DNA of 9,483 bases. It comes from an uncultured Sutterella sp. (GTDB lineage: Bacteria; Pseudomonadota; Gammaproteobacteria; Burkholderiales; Burkholderiaceae_F). The notes beneath the pieces were generated by a model, which did no database searches, was not told the origin of the DNA, and saw only the letters and a program-made list of their open reading frames with translations. Where the stretch lies: positions 1 through 9,483 of the forward strand of contig CAJMKD010000056.1 of assembly GCA_905213905.1 (NCBI GenBank), read 5' to 3'. Shown here piece after piece: positions 1-4,948 of the stretch (positions within the stretch are counted from its first letter, which is position 1; every line of letters starts with the position of its first letter). A program made the position numbers and the translations under genes.

Positions 1-210
1 TATGCAGTCGATCGGAATGCCCGCATCGCCATCGTCGACAAAGTGAATGCGCTTCTGCCGAAGATCCAGGCTGCGTTCATATCGGCCTCGGACTTTGCCG
101 GCGCGCAGTCGGCGCAGCGGGCGCTGCGCATTTGCCTGCGGCTTCGCAGACAGATCGCAGCGGATGCGTCCGAAGAACTCGGCCGGTACATCAGGCCGAC
201 CGAGCTTTGA
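1..210 (+). CDS. C-terminal 69 residues of an unknown protein (5' end outside window)
   Basis: Reading frame 1 is open from the first base to a TGA at 208-210, giving 69 residues that begin YAVDRNARIAIVDKVNALLP and end RYIRPTEL. There is no start codon with a ribosome-binding site inside the window, so the gene starts further left. The fragment is Ala/Arg/Leu-rich, predicted mostly helical by eye, with many basic residues (ICLRLRRQIAADASEELGRY). No family is recognised. It lies on the same strand as the next seven genes, and the gap to the next start is 53 nt. The third-position G/C bias matches its neighbours, which supports real coding. Function is unknown. Confidence 0.6.
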   Translation, partial: YAVDRNARIAIVDKVNALLPKIQAAFISASDFAGAQSAQRALRICLRLRRQIAADASEELGRYIRPTEL

Positions 211-263
211 AAGACAGAATGGCGCGCGGCGATTCTCTTGAACCGCACACCGAAGGAGGGGCC

Positions 264-365
264 ATGTCAATTTGGACACTGGTTTTGATTCTCGTTCTGG
301 CTTTGCTTGTTGTAAACCTTGTTCTTGTGCATATTGCAAAAAAGAACAAGAACGGCCGCTCATAA
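264..365 (+). CDS. 33-residue single-pass membrane peptide
   Basis: ATG at 264 is preceded by an excellent Shine-Dalgarno (AAGGAGG at 253-259), and the frame ends at TAA 363-365. The product is 33 residues: a short N-terminus (MSIWT), an unbroken hydrophobic Leu/Val/Ile stretch of about 19 residues forming one predicted transmembrane helix, then a basic tail (HIAKKNKNGRS). The basic end suggests the C-terminus stays in the cytoplasm, by the positive-inside rule. There is no Cys, signal-peptidase site or further domain. It may be a membrane-anchored regulator of a larger complex, a small holin-like or toxin-like peptide, or an entry-exclusion-type small protein; the sequence does not decide. 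It does not carry the GC-rich leader found before six other genes. It is credible because of the RBS and the clean TM plus basic tail. Confidence 0.65.
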   Translation: MSIWTLVLILVLALLVVNLVLVHIAKKNKNGRS

Positions 366-371
366 GCCTGT

Positions 372-445
372 TTGACATCCCCCGGGGACAAATGCGCCCC
401 GCGGGGCTGCTGTTGTCTCCGGGCATTCATTTTTTTGGAGACAAA
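372..445 (+). promoter_or_regulatory. GC-rich RNA leader 1 with alternative pairing of the RBS
   Basis: Between two genes lie two C/G hairpins (CCCCGGGG around 380-387 and the perfect palindrome GCCCCGCGGGGC at 396-407), then T7 at 430-436 and the RBS GGAGACAA at 437-444. TTGTCTCC at 413-420 pairs perfectly (8 Watson-Crick pairs) with GGAGACAA. It also pairs with the upstream look-alike GGGGACAA at 384-391, which extends to 11 bp (381-391 with 413-423, one G-U). The two folds exclude each other. By analogy with known riboswitches and RNA thermometers, the first closes the RBS and the second frees it. No ligand is visible. The hairpin-plus-U-run also resembles an intrinsic terminator, with 6 nt between the stem and the T-run. 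Confidence 0.6.
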
Positions 446-934
446 ATGTTCTACTTCAACGGCACGAAAGAAACGGCCGAAACGGCCTGGCATGAAAAAG
501 CGCCCGCGTGCGAAGCAGAGGGCTACTGCTTTCTGCTCTCATCGGCGGAATCCGAGGCGGAAGCTTCGGCCATCGCTGCCGAGATCACGCGGATGCTTGA
601 CCCGAAAGAGTCTCGCGAAGCGAACATCGTCCGCGTCGAGCGCTTTCTCGGGAAGCTTGACTTCCTTGACCGGCAATTCGACATTCGCTGGAACGAAAAC
701 GGCTTCGTTGACGAATTTTGCGACACGAACGAGGAATGGCTGCTCGCCGGGATTGCTGCCAGTGCAGGCGTGCCCGAGCGCTACGCCGAATTTTTCGTTT
801 CGCACGCCGCGAGCAAGCTCGCGGGCTATCTGGGAAACGACGAATACCTGAACGATTTCATCGATCCCGATTCGCAATCCGATTTCGCTCGGGAAGTGCG
901 CTATTACCTGAACTGCCTTGCTTGTGCGGCGTAG
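446..934 (+). CDS. hypothetical acidic protein, 162 residues
   Basis: The start is ATG at 446, 5 nt after GGAG of leader 1; the stop is TAG at 932-934. The frame stays open upstream to 272 but has no RBS there and would run through the leader hairpins, so 446 is preferred. The protein is acidic and soluble, with no signal peptide or TM segment. Its N-terminal half holds FLLSSAESEAEASAIAAEI, a Ser/Glu/Ala-rich helix. The C-terminal half (about residues 90-162) is rich in aromatic and acidic residues (NEEWLLAGIAASAGVPERY, EYLNDFIDPDSQSDF). No catalytic motif or named family is recognised. The first residues MFYF are shared with the primase at 6904. It is followed at 961-981 by a small hairpin with a T-run, a probable terminator. 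It is probably a cargo or accessory protein of the element; function unknown. Confidence 0.75.
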   Translation: MFYFNGTKETAETAWHEKAPACEAEGYCFLLSSAESEAEASAIAAEITRMLDPKESREANIVRVERFLGKLDFLDRQFDIRWNENGFVDEFCDTNEEWLLAGIAASAGVPERYAEFFVSHAASKLAGYLGNDEYLNDFIDPDSQSDFAREVRYYLNCLACAA

Positions 935-960
935 CTTGAGTGAAGCGCTTAACCGAAGTC

Positions 961-981
961 ATGCGCGAACGGCGCATTTTT
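961..981 (+). terminator. short intrinsic terminator-like hairpin
   Basis: ATGCGC (961-966) and GCGCAT (972-977) form a 6-bp stem with a 5-nt loop GAACG, followed at once by TTTT (978-981), the last stem base also being T. It sits 27 nt after the stop of the 446-934 gene and just before leader 2. That position fits termination of the upstream transcript or partial read-through into the next gene. The stem is short, so efficiency is doubtful. Confidence 0.45.
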
Positions 982-984
982 AAA

Positions 985-1050
985 CATAACCCTGCGGGGC
1001 ATCACGTCCCGGCGGGGGCATGGTGTCCTCATTTTTTTTGGAGAGTCATC
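985..1050 (+). promoter_or_regulatory. GC-rich RNA leader 2 with alternative pairing over the start codon
   Basis: The leader has CCCTGCGGGG (990-999), a second hairpin CCCGGCGGG (1008-1016), T8 at 1032-1039 and GGAGAG at 1040-1045. TGGTGTCCT (1021-1029) pairs with GGGGCATCA (996-1004) over 9 contiguous bp with three G-U pairs. That stem is followed almost directly by T8, so it also looks like an intrinsic terminator. The alternative is CATGGTG (1019-1025) pairing with CATCATG (1047-1053) over 7 bp, with GAG/CTC added (1041-1043 with 1028-1030). This buries the start codon and part of the RBS. GGGGCATCA and the RBS region share the CATCA element, so the decoy logic of leader 1 recurs with different bases. 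Confidence 0.55.
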
Positions 1051-1428
1051 ATGCAAATCAAATCAACGGAACCTTTTGAGCTTTTCGCGTTCGAAAGCGA
1101 GGACGGCCGCTCTCACATCCGGGAGTGGCTCTCGTCGATTCGAGGCACGTCGATTCAGAAGGCCGTGGAAGGGCGCATCCGACGCGTGCGCCGCGGCAAT
1201 ATCGGCGACGTGAAGCAGTTCCGCTTCGCCTCAAGACGGCGTCCGGTGCTGCTGGAGCTTCGCATCAACGTCCGAAGCGGTCCGCGGCTCTATGCCCTCG
1301 CGGCCGGCGCTCGGCGTCTCGTGCTGCTTTCCGGCGGCACCAAGCGCCGTCAGAAGACGGATCTCATGAACGCTTCCGCGCTCCACCGCGCATGCGCAGA
1401 GCGCAGAGGCCGAATTCGGGCGCTGTAG
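1051..1428 (+). CDS. RelE/HigB-like toxin-family protein (addiction-module killer type)
   Basis: 125 residues, starting at ATG 1051 behind GGAGAG of leader 2 and ending with TAG 1426-1428. A longer reading from 940 would cross a terminator hairpin and is not favoured. Residues 47-107 carry the signature of the RelE/ParE-superfamily group annotated as 'putative addiction module killer protein': GNIGDVKQF (49-57), LELRI (68-72), then VLLSGGTKRRQKTD (91-104). Members of this family are usually about 100 residues and cleave mRNA at the ribosome when free of their antitoxin. Here the C-terminus is extended by an Arg-rich tail (ERRGRIRAL), and the usual GPG(Y)R-V/I-Y segment reads SGPRLY. The next gene (1562) lacks an obvious HTH, so no partner antitoxin is recognised on either side. 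Family call good; toxic activity is inference. Confidence 0.8.
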   Translation: MQIKSTEPFELFAFESEDGRSHIREWLSSIRGTSIQKAVEGRIRRVRRGNIGDVKQFRFASRRRPVLLELRINVRSGPRLYALAAGARRLVLLSGGTKRRQKTDLMNASALHRACAERRGRIRAL

Positions 1429-1450
1429 CGCCGCGAAGATCGGCTGATCG

Positions 1451-1480
1451 GGCGAAAGGCTGAATCGGCAGGCTTTCGCC
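1451..1480 (+). terminator. hairpin before leader 3, no U-run on this strand
   Basis: GGCGAAAG (1451-1458) pairs perfectly with CTTTCGCC (1473-1480) around a 14-nt loop. It is followed by A8 (1481-1488), not T, so it is not a standard intrinsic terminator on the + strand. Read on the minus strand the T-run precedes the stem, which also does not terminate. It lies 22 nt after the stop of the toxin-like gene and just before leader 3. It may protect the 3' end or be a structural part of the next leader. Confidence 0.35.
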
Positions 1481-1489
1481 AAAAAAAAC

Positions 1490-1561
1490 AAACCAACCCG
1501 TGCGGGGACGACAGCGCCCCGGCGGGGCATGGCGCCTCCGCTTTTCATTAGGAGATGCACC
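1490..1561 (+). promoter_or_regulatory. GC-rich RNA leader 3 with alternative pairing of the RBS
   Basis: The leader opens AACCAACCCG (1491-1500), then GCGGGGACGA, a strong second hairpin GCCCC-GGC-GGGGC (1517-1527), and RBS AGGAG at 1550-1554. GGCGCCTCCG (1531-1540) can pair upstream with CGGGG (1503-1507) and GCGCC (1514-1518), 10 bp with a 6-nt bulge. It can also pair downstream with GGAG (1551-1554), GC (1557-1558) and CC (1560-1561), 8 bp with a 2-nt bulge and one mismatch, closing the RBS. The T-run is weaker here (CTTTTCATTA). Support for the switch is moderate because the pairings are interrupted. Confidence 0.5.
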
Positions 1562-1843
1562 ATGCAAAAGAACATCGCGAACATCATCGGCTCCTTCCGC
1601 CGCGCTTCCTGGGGCTGCTACGCCGTAGCGGACATCCTCGACGAGCGGACGGCGCTCTGCTTCGATTACGAAGGCGCTTTTGAAAAGCGGATTGCCGAGA
1701 TCTGCCGTGATCGGACGATCACCAGAACCGAGTTCCGCGAATCCGAAGACAGGCGCAGATCGCTGCGCTTTTCGGAGTCGCTCCGGCTTTGGGGCGAGGA
1801 TCTCGCGAGACACCTTGCGGCGCAGGGCCGAGCCGCGGCTTGA
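1562..1843 (+). CDS. hypothetical basic protein, 93 residues
   Basis: The start is ATG at 1562, 7 nt after AGGAG of leader 3; the stop is TGA at 1841-1843, inside a hairpin. The product is 93 residues, Arg-rich, with a slightly hydrophobic N-terminal half (NIIGSFRRASWGCYAVADIL) and a charged, Arg-dense second half (RTEFRESEDRRRSLRFSESL). No helix-turn-helix, zinc motif or known domain is recognised. It follows the RelE-like gene, the position where an antitoxin would be expected in a HigBA-type pair. It has neither an HTH nor the acidic C-terminus usual for antitoxins. It could be an atypical antitoxin, a DNA- or RNA-binding accessory protein, or something unrelated; function unknown. Confidence 0.65.
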   Translation: MQKNIANIIGSFRRASWGCYAVADILDERTALCFDYEGAFEKRIAEICRDRTITRTEFRESEDRRRSLRFSESLRLWGEDLARHLAAQGRAAA

Positions 1844-1853
1844 GCAAGCCGCG
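1834..1853 (+). other. hairpin overlapping the stop codon
   Basis: CGCGGCTT (1834-1841) and AAGCCGCG (1846-1853) form a perfect 8-bp stem with loop GAGC, and the TGA stop lies across the 5' arm and loop. There is no T-run. It could stabilise the 3' end of the message or be incidental in this G+C-rich sequence. Confidence 0.4.
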
Positions 1854-1864
1854 CGCCGCACCAC

Positions 1865-1896
1865 GACGAACCGGGCGGAGCGCCGTCCGGTTCGTC
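1865..1896 (+). promoter_or_regulatory. 14-bp stem-loop ahead of the exonuclease gene
   Basis: GACGAACCGG (1865-1874) pairs with CCGGTTCGTC (1887-1896). The stem continues through one G-U pair (1875/1886) and CGG/CCG to an AGCG loop, 14 bp in all. ATAATGCGG follows, not a U-run, so this is not a classic intrinsic terminator. It lies 37 nt upstream of the exonuclease start, in the place where other genes have the two-hairpin leader. It may be a transcript-processing or stabilising element, or an operator, since it is a near-perfect inverted repeat. Confidence 0.45.
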
Positions 1897-1933
1897 ATAA
1901 TGCGGTTCTCTGAAGCACAACGGTTTAGAAGCA

Positions 1934-2944
1934 ATGCGTATCGTGAAATTGGAACAGCGCACGCCCGAATGGCGGCGCTGGCGGCAATGCGGGATCACGG
2001 CGACGGACGCCGCCGTGATTCTCGGCCTGAGTCCCTACAAGTCGCGAAAGCGGCTTTGGGCGGAAAAAGTCGGACGAATCGAGCCGGCCGATTTGAGCGG
2101 CAATCCGTTCGTGCAGTACGGCGTCGCGCATGAGGACGACGCGCGCAGGCTTTTCGAGCTTGCGCACGAAGTCTGCGTGATGCCCGCCTGTGCGGAGTGC
2201 GGCGAGAATCCGGTCTTTCGGGCTTCCTTCGACGGCCTGACGCCCGAGAACGAGCCCGTTGAGATCAAGTGTCCGAGCGACGCCGTCCTCGAAGAGGTTC
2301 GCAGCGCGGGCGTTGAGAGCAGCGCGTGCCGGCTCTATGCCGTGCAGGTGCAGCATCAGATGCTCGTCGCGGGCGCGAAGCGGGGGTGGCTCGTCTTCTA
2401 CGATCACGGGCGCATTCTCGAATTCGAGCTCGCGCGAGACGATGCGATGATCGCCCGCATTCTCGAGGAAGGCATGAAGTTTCATCAGCTGATTGTCGAA
2501 GGGCGGCCCCCTGAAAGCAATCCGAAGAAGGATTTCTTCGTGCCGGCGCCCGAATCGGCCGAGCGCTGGATGCAGGCGGCTCTTCGCTGGCGGGGGCTCG
2601 AAGCGCAGATCGAAGCGCTGGAGCGCCGGCTTGGCGAACTGAAGGGCCGGCAGCTCAAGGTTCGCGACGAGCTCGCGGGCATGATGGGCGACTTCGATCG
2701 GGCCGATTTCGGCGGGATTGCGCTCACGCGCTCGATGACGCGCGGCAAGTGCGATCTCGGCGCCGTCTTTCGCGACGTCGCGGGCCGGGATCCGACCCCC
2801 GAAGAGCTCGACCGAAGACGCGGCCCCGCTGCCGTGCGCTGGCTCGTGCGCGCATCCGATCGCCTCGCGCCCGACGACTGCTGCGAACTCGATTCGATTG
2901 CAGCGGCCGAAGCGGCCGAGCCGGAAATCGACGGACGCTTGTGA
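1934..2944 (+). CDS. YqaJ/lambda-type viral recombinase exonuclease
   Basis: 336 residues from ATG 1934 to TGA 2942-2944. The N-terminal 190 residues match the YqaJ-like (lambda Exo) nuclease fold: RTPEWRRWRQCGITATDAAV (9-28) with ILGLSPYKS and the LWAEKVG helix, then an early acidic residue in VAHEDDA (E67), D100 in FDGL and E110-x-K112 in VEIKCPS. These are the PD-(D/E)xK metal site. YAVQVQHQMLVAGA follows, with the conserved QxQHQ-type glutamines. In the known family the enzyme digests the 5' strand of duplex ends and hands the 3' overhang to a RecT/Bet annealase. Residues about 214-255 are a charged heptad-like helix (LEAQIEALERRLGELK), and the C-terminal 90 residues are unassigned. The RBS is weak (AGAAG), and the gene lacks the two-hairpin leader. 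No annealase is seen in the window. Confidence 0.88.
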   Translation: MRIVKLEQRTPEWRRWRQCGITATDAAVILGLSPYKSRKRLWAEKVGRIEPADLSGNPFVQYGVAHEDDARRLFELAHEVCVMPACAECGENPVFRASFDGLTPENEPVEIKCPSDAVLEEVRSAGVESSACRLYAVQVQHQMLVAGAKRGWLVFYDHGRILEFELARDDAMIARILEEGMKFHQLIVEGRPPESNPKKDFFVPAPESAERWMQAALRWRGLEAQIEALERRLGELKGRQLKVRDELAGMMGDFDRADFGGIALTRSMTRGKCDLGAVFRDVAGRDPTPEELDRRRGPAAVRWLVRASDRLAPDDCCELDSIAAAEAAEPEIDGRL

Positions 2945-3105
2945 GCGCAGCATGCTGCGCCGCAACCCGCGTCCGAAAGACGCACTTTCCTGCGGCAAGC
3001 GGGCTTCGGGCCCTGCCGCAGGAGAGGCGCGTCTGCCGCCGCATTTAGACATCGAGAAGCAGCGGCAGACGTGCTTCGCGATGCCGCTGCGCGCCGCGCT
3101 GCGGC
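2945..3105. repeat. cluster of four strong inverted repeats in a gene-free gap
   Basis: Starting directly after the exonuclease stop there are four separate stem-loops. The first is the perfect 16-nt palindrome GCGCAGCATGCTGCGC (2945-2960). The second is CCTGCGGCA/TGCCGCAGG (2989-2997 with 3014-3022), with an inner GGGC/GCCC stem. The third is CGTCTGCCGC/GCGGCAGACG (3030-3039 with 3062-3071), a perfect 10 bp around 22 nt. The fourth is GCCGC-t-GCGC/GCGC-t-GCGGC (3083-3092 with 3096-3105). None has a following U-run. Such density fits transcript 3'-end structure, an origin or transfer site, or a recombination site; none of these is shown. A frame from ATG 2952 runs through it but has no RBS and is not accepted. 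Confidence 0.5.
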
Positions 3106-3122
3106 CCCTCGGCCTGCCGCTC

Positions 3123-3151
3123 TTGCAAAGCGCGTGAGGCCTGCGTAAGAT
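3123..3151 (+). promoter_or_regulatory. candidate sigma70 promoter for the DUF3150 gene
   Basis: TTGCAA (3123-3128) and TAAGAT (3146-3151) are separated by exactly 17 nt and lie in an otherwise gene-free stretch. Transcription would begin near 3158, giving an unusually long 5' leader of about 260 nt before the ATG at 3417. The leader contains hairpins GATTCG/CGAATC (3230-3235, 3248-3253), CCGCG/CGCGG (3253-3257, 3263-3267) and CCTCTTC/GAAGAGG (3285-3291, 3298-3304), then leader element 4. Confidence 0.5.
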
Positions 3152-3307
3152 CATTGTGTTTTCTGCGATCCTCGATCGCCTTGCTTCTCCCTTTCCGGCA
3201 AGTAAAAAAACAGAAACGGGCGTTCTTTCGATTCGGACGACACCGATCGAATCCGCGAGCTCCGCGGCATACAAATCGAGCCGGCCTCTTCTTTTCTGAA
3301 GAGGAAA

Positions 3308-3416
3308 TCAACCAACCCCGACGGGGACGATCGCTTGATCCCCGGTGCGGGGGATTTTTCGCGTCCCTATCCGGGGCGGGCGGCGTCTTCGTTTTTTGTT
3401 TTTTGGAGACGTCGCT
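3308..3416 (+). promoter_or_regulatory. GC-rich RNA leader 4, attenuator-like hairpin and RBS-closing switch
   Basis: This is the clearest copy. TCAACCAACC is followed by CCCCGACGGGGACGA, then by ATCCCC-N6-GGGGAT (3338-3355) running into T5 (3355-3359), an intrinsic-terminator shape. Further on, CGGCGTCTTCG (3381-3391) pairs over 11 bp (three G-U) with TGGAGACGTCG (3404-3414), which contains the RBS. CGTCTTCG (3384-3391) pairs alternatively over 8 bp with CGGGGACG (3322-3329) at the first hairpin. T6GT6 separates the last stem arm from GGAG. Compared with leader 1, the pairing bases change from ACAA/TTGT to ACG/CGT on all three segments together, which is compensatory change. Confidence 0.65.
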
Positions 3417-4721
3417 ATGACGATCAAGCATGTCGAACTGCCCCCCGAGATGAAGCTGAAGAAGCTCTGCTTTTTCGTGCCGGAATTCAGAATCTGGACC
3501 TGGCAGACGGTATTGACCGAAACCGTCTTCAAGCTCGGAAAGGACGGCAGCCTGCCGCCCAAAGGCGTTCTTGCGGAGCTCGGGATGAAGAATCTCGTGG
3601 ACCCGCAGACGCTCAACATCTTCAACGCGATCAAGCGCCGCGCCGTGCGCAGGCTTGACGACGCGGGCGTGCCGTGGCTCAACGGCTATGCCATTCCGCT
3701 CGAGCGCGCCAAAGAGGTCAGTGAGAAGCTCGACCTCGAAGTGAAGGCGTTCGATGAAGCGGCAGCGGACTTTATGAACCGCTATGAGAAGCACGTCGAA
3801 GACTGGATTCAGGCGAATCCGGCTTTCGGCGCCGAGCTGCGCCGCGCGATGAAGCCGCGTCAGATCGTCGAAAGGCGATTTCACGCGGGCTACGTCGCCG
3901 CACGGCTGCAGCCGCTCTCCGACGAAGAAGCCGAAAGCTTTCACCGCGAGATCGAAGGCCTTTCGGGGAAGCTCTTCCGAAGCATCACGCAGACGGCGGA
4001 GCGCTTCTTCGAAGAGAGCCTCGCCAAGAAGCACGCGTGCCGCTCGGCTGAAACGCTTCAGCGCATACGCACGAAGCTCGACGGCCTGCGGTTTCTCGAC
4101 AGCAGCATCGGGCCGCTCGTCGAACTCATCGACCGCGTGCTTTCGCATCTGCCGCCCAAGGGCGCGAAGATCGAAGGCCCCGTGTTCTGGGAGCTGACGG
4201 CGGTGATTCTGATGCTCTGCGACCGCAGCCGCATGCAGAAGGCGGCCGACGGACTCTTCAACCTCGAGGAAAGCGCCAAAGCGCTCGCGCCGACGCCAGC
4301 GCTGATGGACATTCCCGTCCCGCAGAGAGGGCCGGCAGCGAGAGCCGAAGCGGCGCCTGCGGGAGGGCAATTCCAAGCGCCCGCGCCGGAGGATCCGGCC
4401 GCAGAAGCCGAGGAAGCGACGCTGCCCTTCGACTTCGAGACGGACCTCGAGCACTTCTTTGCAAGCAATGCGAAGAAGCCGGCCGAACCGGCTCAGGCTG
4501 CTGCGGAAGCCGCCGTGCGCGGCGCTCAGACGAGCAGCAAATCCGAAGCCGAATCCGGTCCGAGTCTGCCGGCGGCCCTGACGGCCGAGGCGGTCGGCGC
4601 GGATGAAGCCGACGAAGCGGCGGAAAAGCAGCCGGCGGCGCCTTCAGGCGCGGACGGCATGCCGCTGCCGCCTGCGCCGCCAGAAGAGTTCATGCGCGGC
4701 GAGTTCTGCTTCGCGCTCTGA
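3417..4721 (+). CDS. DUF3150 domain protein with Ala/Pro/Glu-rich C-terminal tail
   Basis: 434 residues from ATG 3417 (GGAGAC at 3405-3410) to TGA 4719-4721. A start at 3345 is open but lies inside the leader hairpins and has no RBS. Residues about 17-170 fit DUF3150: LCFFVPEFRIWTWQTVLTET, LPPKGVLAELG, VDPQTLNIFNAIKRRAVRRL, GVPWLNGYAIP and ERRFHAGYVAARLQPL. The middle is helical. Residues from about 290 to 425 are low-complexity Ala/Pro/Glu, probably a flexible linker, ending in an aromatic tail (EEFMRGEFCFAL) that could be a docking peptide. DUF3150 genes are known next to CobT-like VWA genes and CobS-like AAA+ ATPases on ICEs and plasmids. The VWA gene follows here after 227 nt, and the ATPase is not visible. 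The biochemical role is unknown; an adaptor in a AAA+/VWA complex is inference. Confidence 0.8.
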   Translation: MTIKHVELPPEMKLKKLCFFVPEFRIWTWQTVLTETVFKLGKDGSLPPKGVLAELGMKNLVDPQTLNIFNAIKRRAVRRLDDAGVPWLNGYAIPLERAKEVSEKLDLEVKAFDEAAADFMNRYEKHVEDWIQANPAFGAELRRAMKPRQIVERRFHAGYVAARLQPLSDEEAESFHREIEGLSGKLFRSITQTAERFFEESLAKKHACRSAETLQRIRTKLDGLRFLDSSIGPLVELIDRVLSHLPPKGAKIEGPVFWELTAVILMLCDRSRMQKAADGLFNLEESAKALAPTPALMDIPVPQRGPAARAEAAPAGGQFQAPAPEDPAAEAEEATLPFDFETDLEHFFASNAKKPAEPAQAAAEAAVRGAQTSSKSEAESGPSLPAALTAEAVGADEADEAAEKQPAAPSGADGMPLPPAPPEEFMRGEFCFAL

Positions 4722-4729
4722 CCTTTTTT
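4694..4729 (+). terminator. weak terminator-like structure at the end of the DUF3150 gene
   Basis: GCGCG (4694-4698) can pair with CGCGC (4712-4716) inside the last codons. T6 (4724-4729) follows 7 nt after the stem and overlaps the post-stop region. The stem is short and the spacing long, so this is tentative. Confidence 0.25.
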
Positions 4730-4747
4730 CAACAATCCTCATCAGAA

Positions 4748-4843
4748 ATGATGAAGCGCATTGCCAACATCAAAAAGCAGCTTCTCAGCCTGCTCCGGAA
4801 GTGGATCGCCTTCTGGCGGTTCACGACCGGCGCCGGTCTCTGA
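4748..4843 (+). CDS. possible 31-residue basic peptide
   Basis: A frame opens with a double ATG (4748 and 4751) and closes with TGA 4841-4843 in the 227-nt gap between the DUF3150 and VWA genes. The peptide is MMKRIANIKKQLLSLLRKWI followed by AFWRFTTGAGL. It is cationic (seven Lys/Arg) with a Leu/Ile/Trp face, so an amphipathic or short membrane-binding helix is likely. There is no convincing Shine-Dalgarno upstream (CCTCATCAGAA), which is the main reason for doubt. It ends 16 nt before the next leader begins. It may be a small membrane peptide or a chance frame; a leader peptide role for the VWA gene is possible but unproven. Confidence 0.35.
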   Translation: MMKRIANIKKQLLSLLRKWIAFWRFTTGAGL

Positions 4844-4858
4844 GCGCCTGCATTTTCT

Positions 4859-4948
4859 CAACCAACCCCGCGGGGCGGATGACTTTCGTCCCCGATGCGG
4901 GGCGAAGTCCGTCCGTGCGGGATTTTCCGACTTTATTAGGAGGTCCCC
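4859..4948 (+). promoter_or_regulatory. GC-rich RNA leader 5
   Basis: CAACCAACC is followed by CCCCGCGGGG (4866-4875), then a 40-nt near-continuous hairpin. CGGATGACTTTCG (4876-4888) pairs with CGAAGTCCGTCCG (4903-4915) over 12 bp with two single-base bulges, capped by CCCC-GATGC-GGGG (4890-4902). The RBS is a strong AGGAGG (4938-4943). The alternative pairing is weaker than in leaders 1 to 4: GTCCGTG (4911-4917) can pair with CATGAC over the start codon (4948-4953), 6 bp with a bulge. ATGAC occurs in both the upstream arm and the start region, so the decoy idea is retained but less certain. Confidence 0.5.

Noticed and set aside
372..400. TTGACA (372-377) as a -35 box for the 446 gene
   Set aside because: No acceptable -10 at 16-18 nt; the position falls in the CCCCGCGGGG hairpin.
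940..1050. Longer start for the RelE-like gene at 940
   Set aside because: The extension crosses a terminator-like hairpin and the leader, has no RBS, and adds residues foreign to the family; ATG 1051 has GGAGAG at the right distance.
2952..3137. + strand frame of 61 codons after the exonuclease gene
   Set aside because: The ATG sits in the middle of a perfect palindrome without an RBS, and the frame passes through four hairpins; its composition looks like translated inverted repeat.
1925..3274. Long minus-strand open frame opposite the exonuclease gene
   Set aside because: It mirrors the strong codon bias of the + strand gene, has no recognisable motif, and runs over the inverted-repeat cluster. 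The similar long minus frames at 3045-4454 and 4964-6688 are rejected for the same reason.
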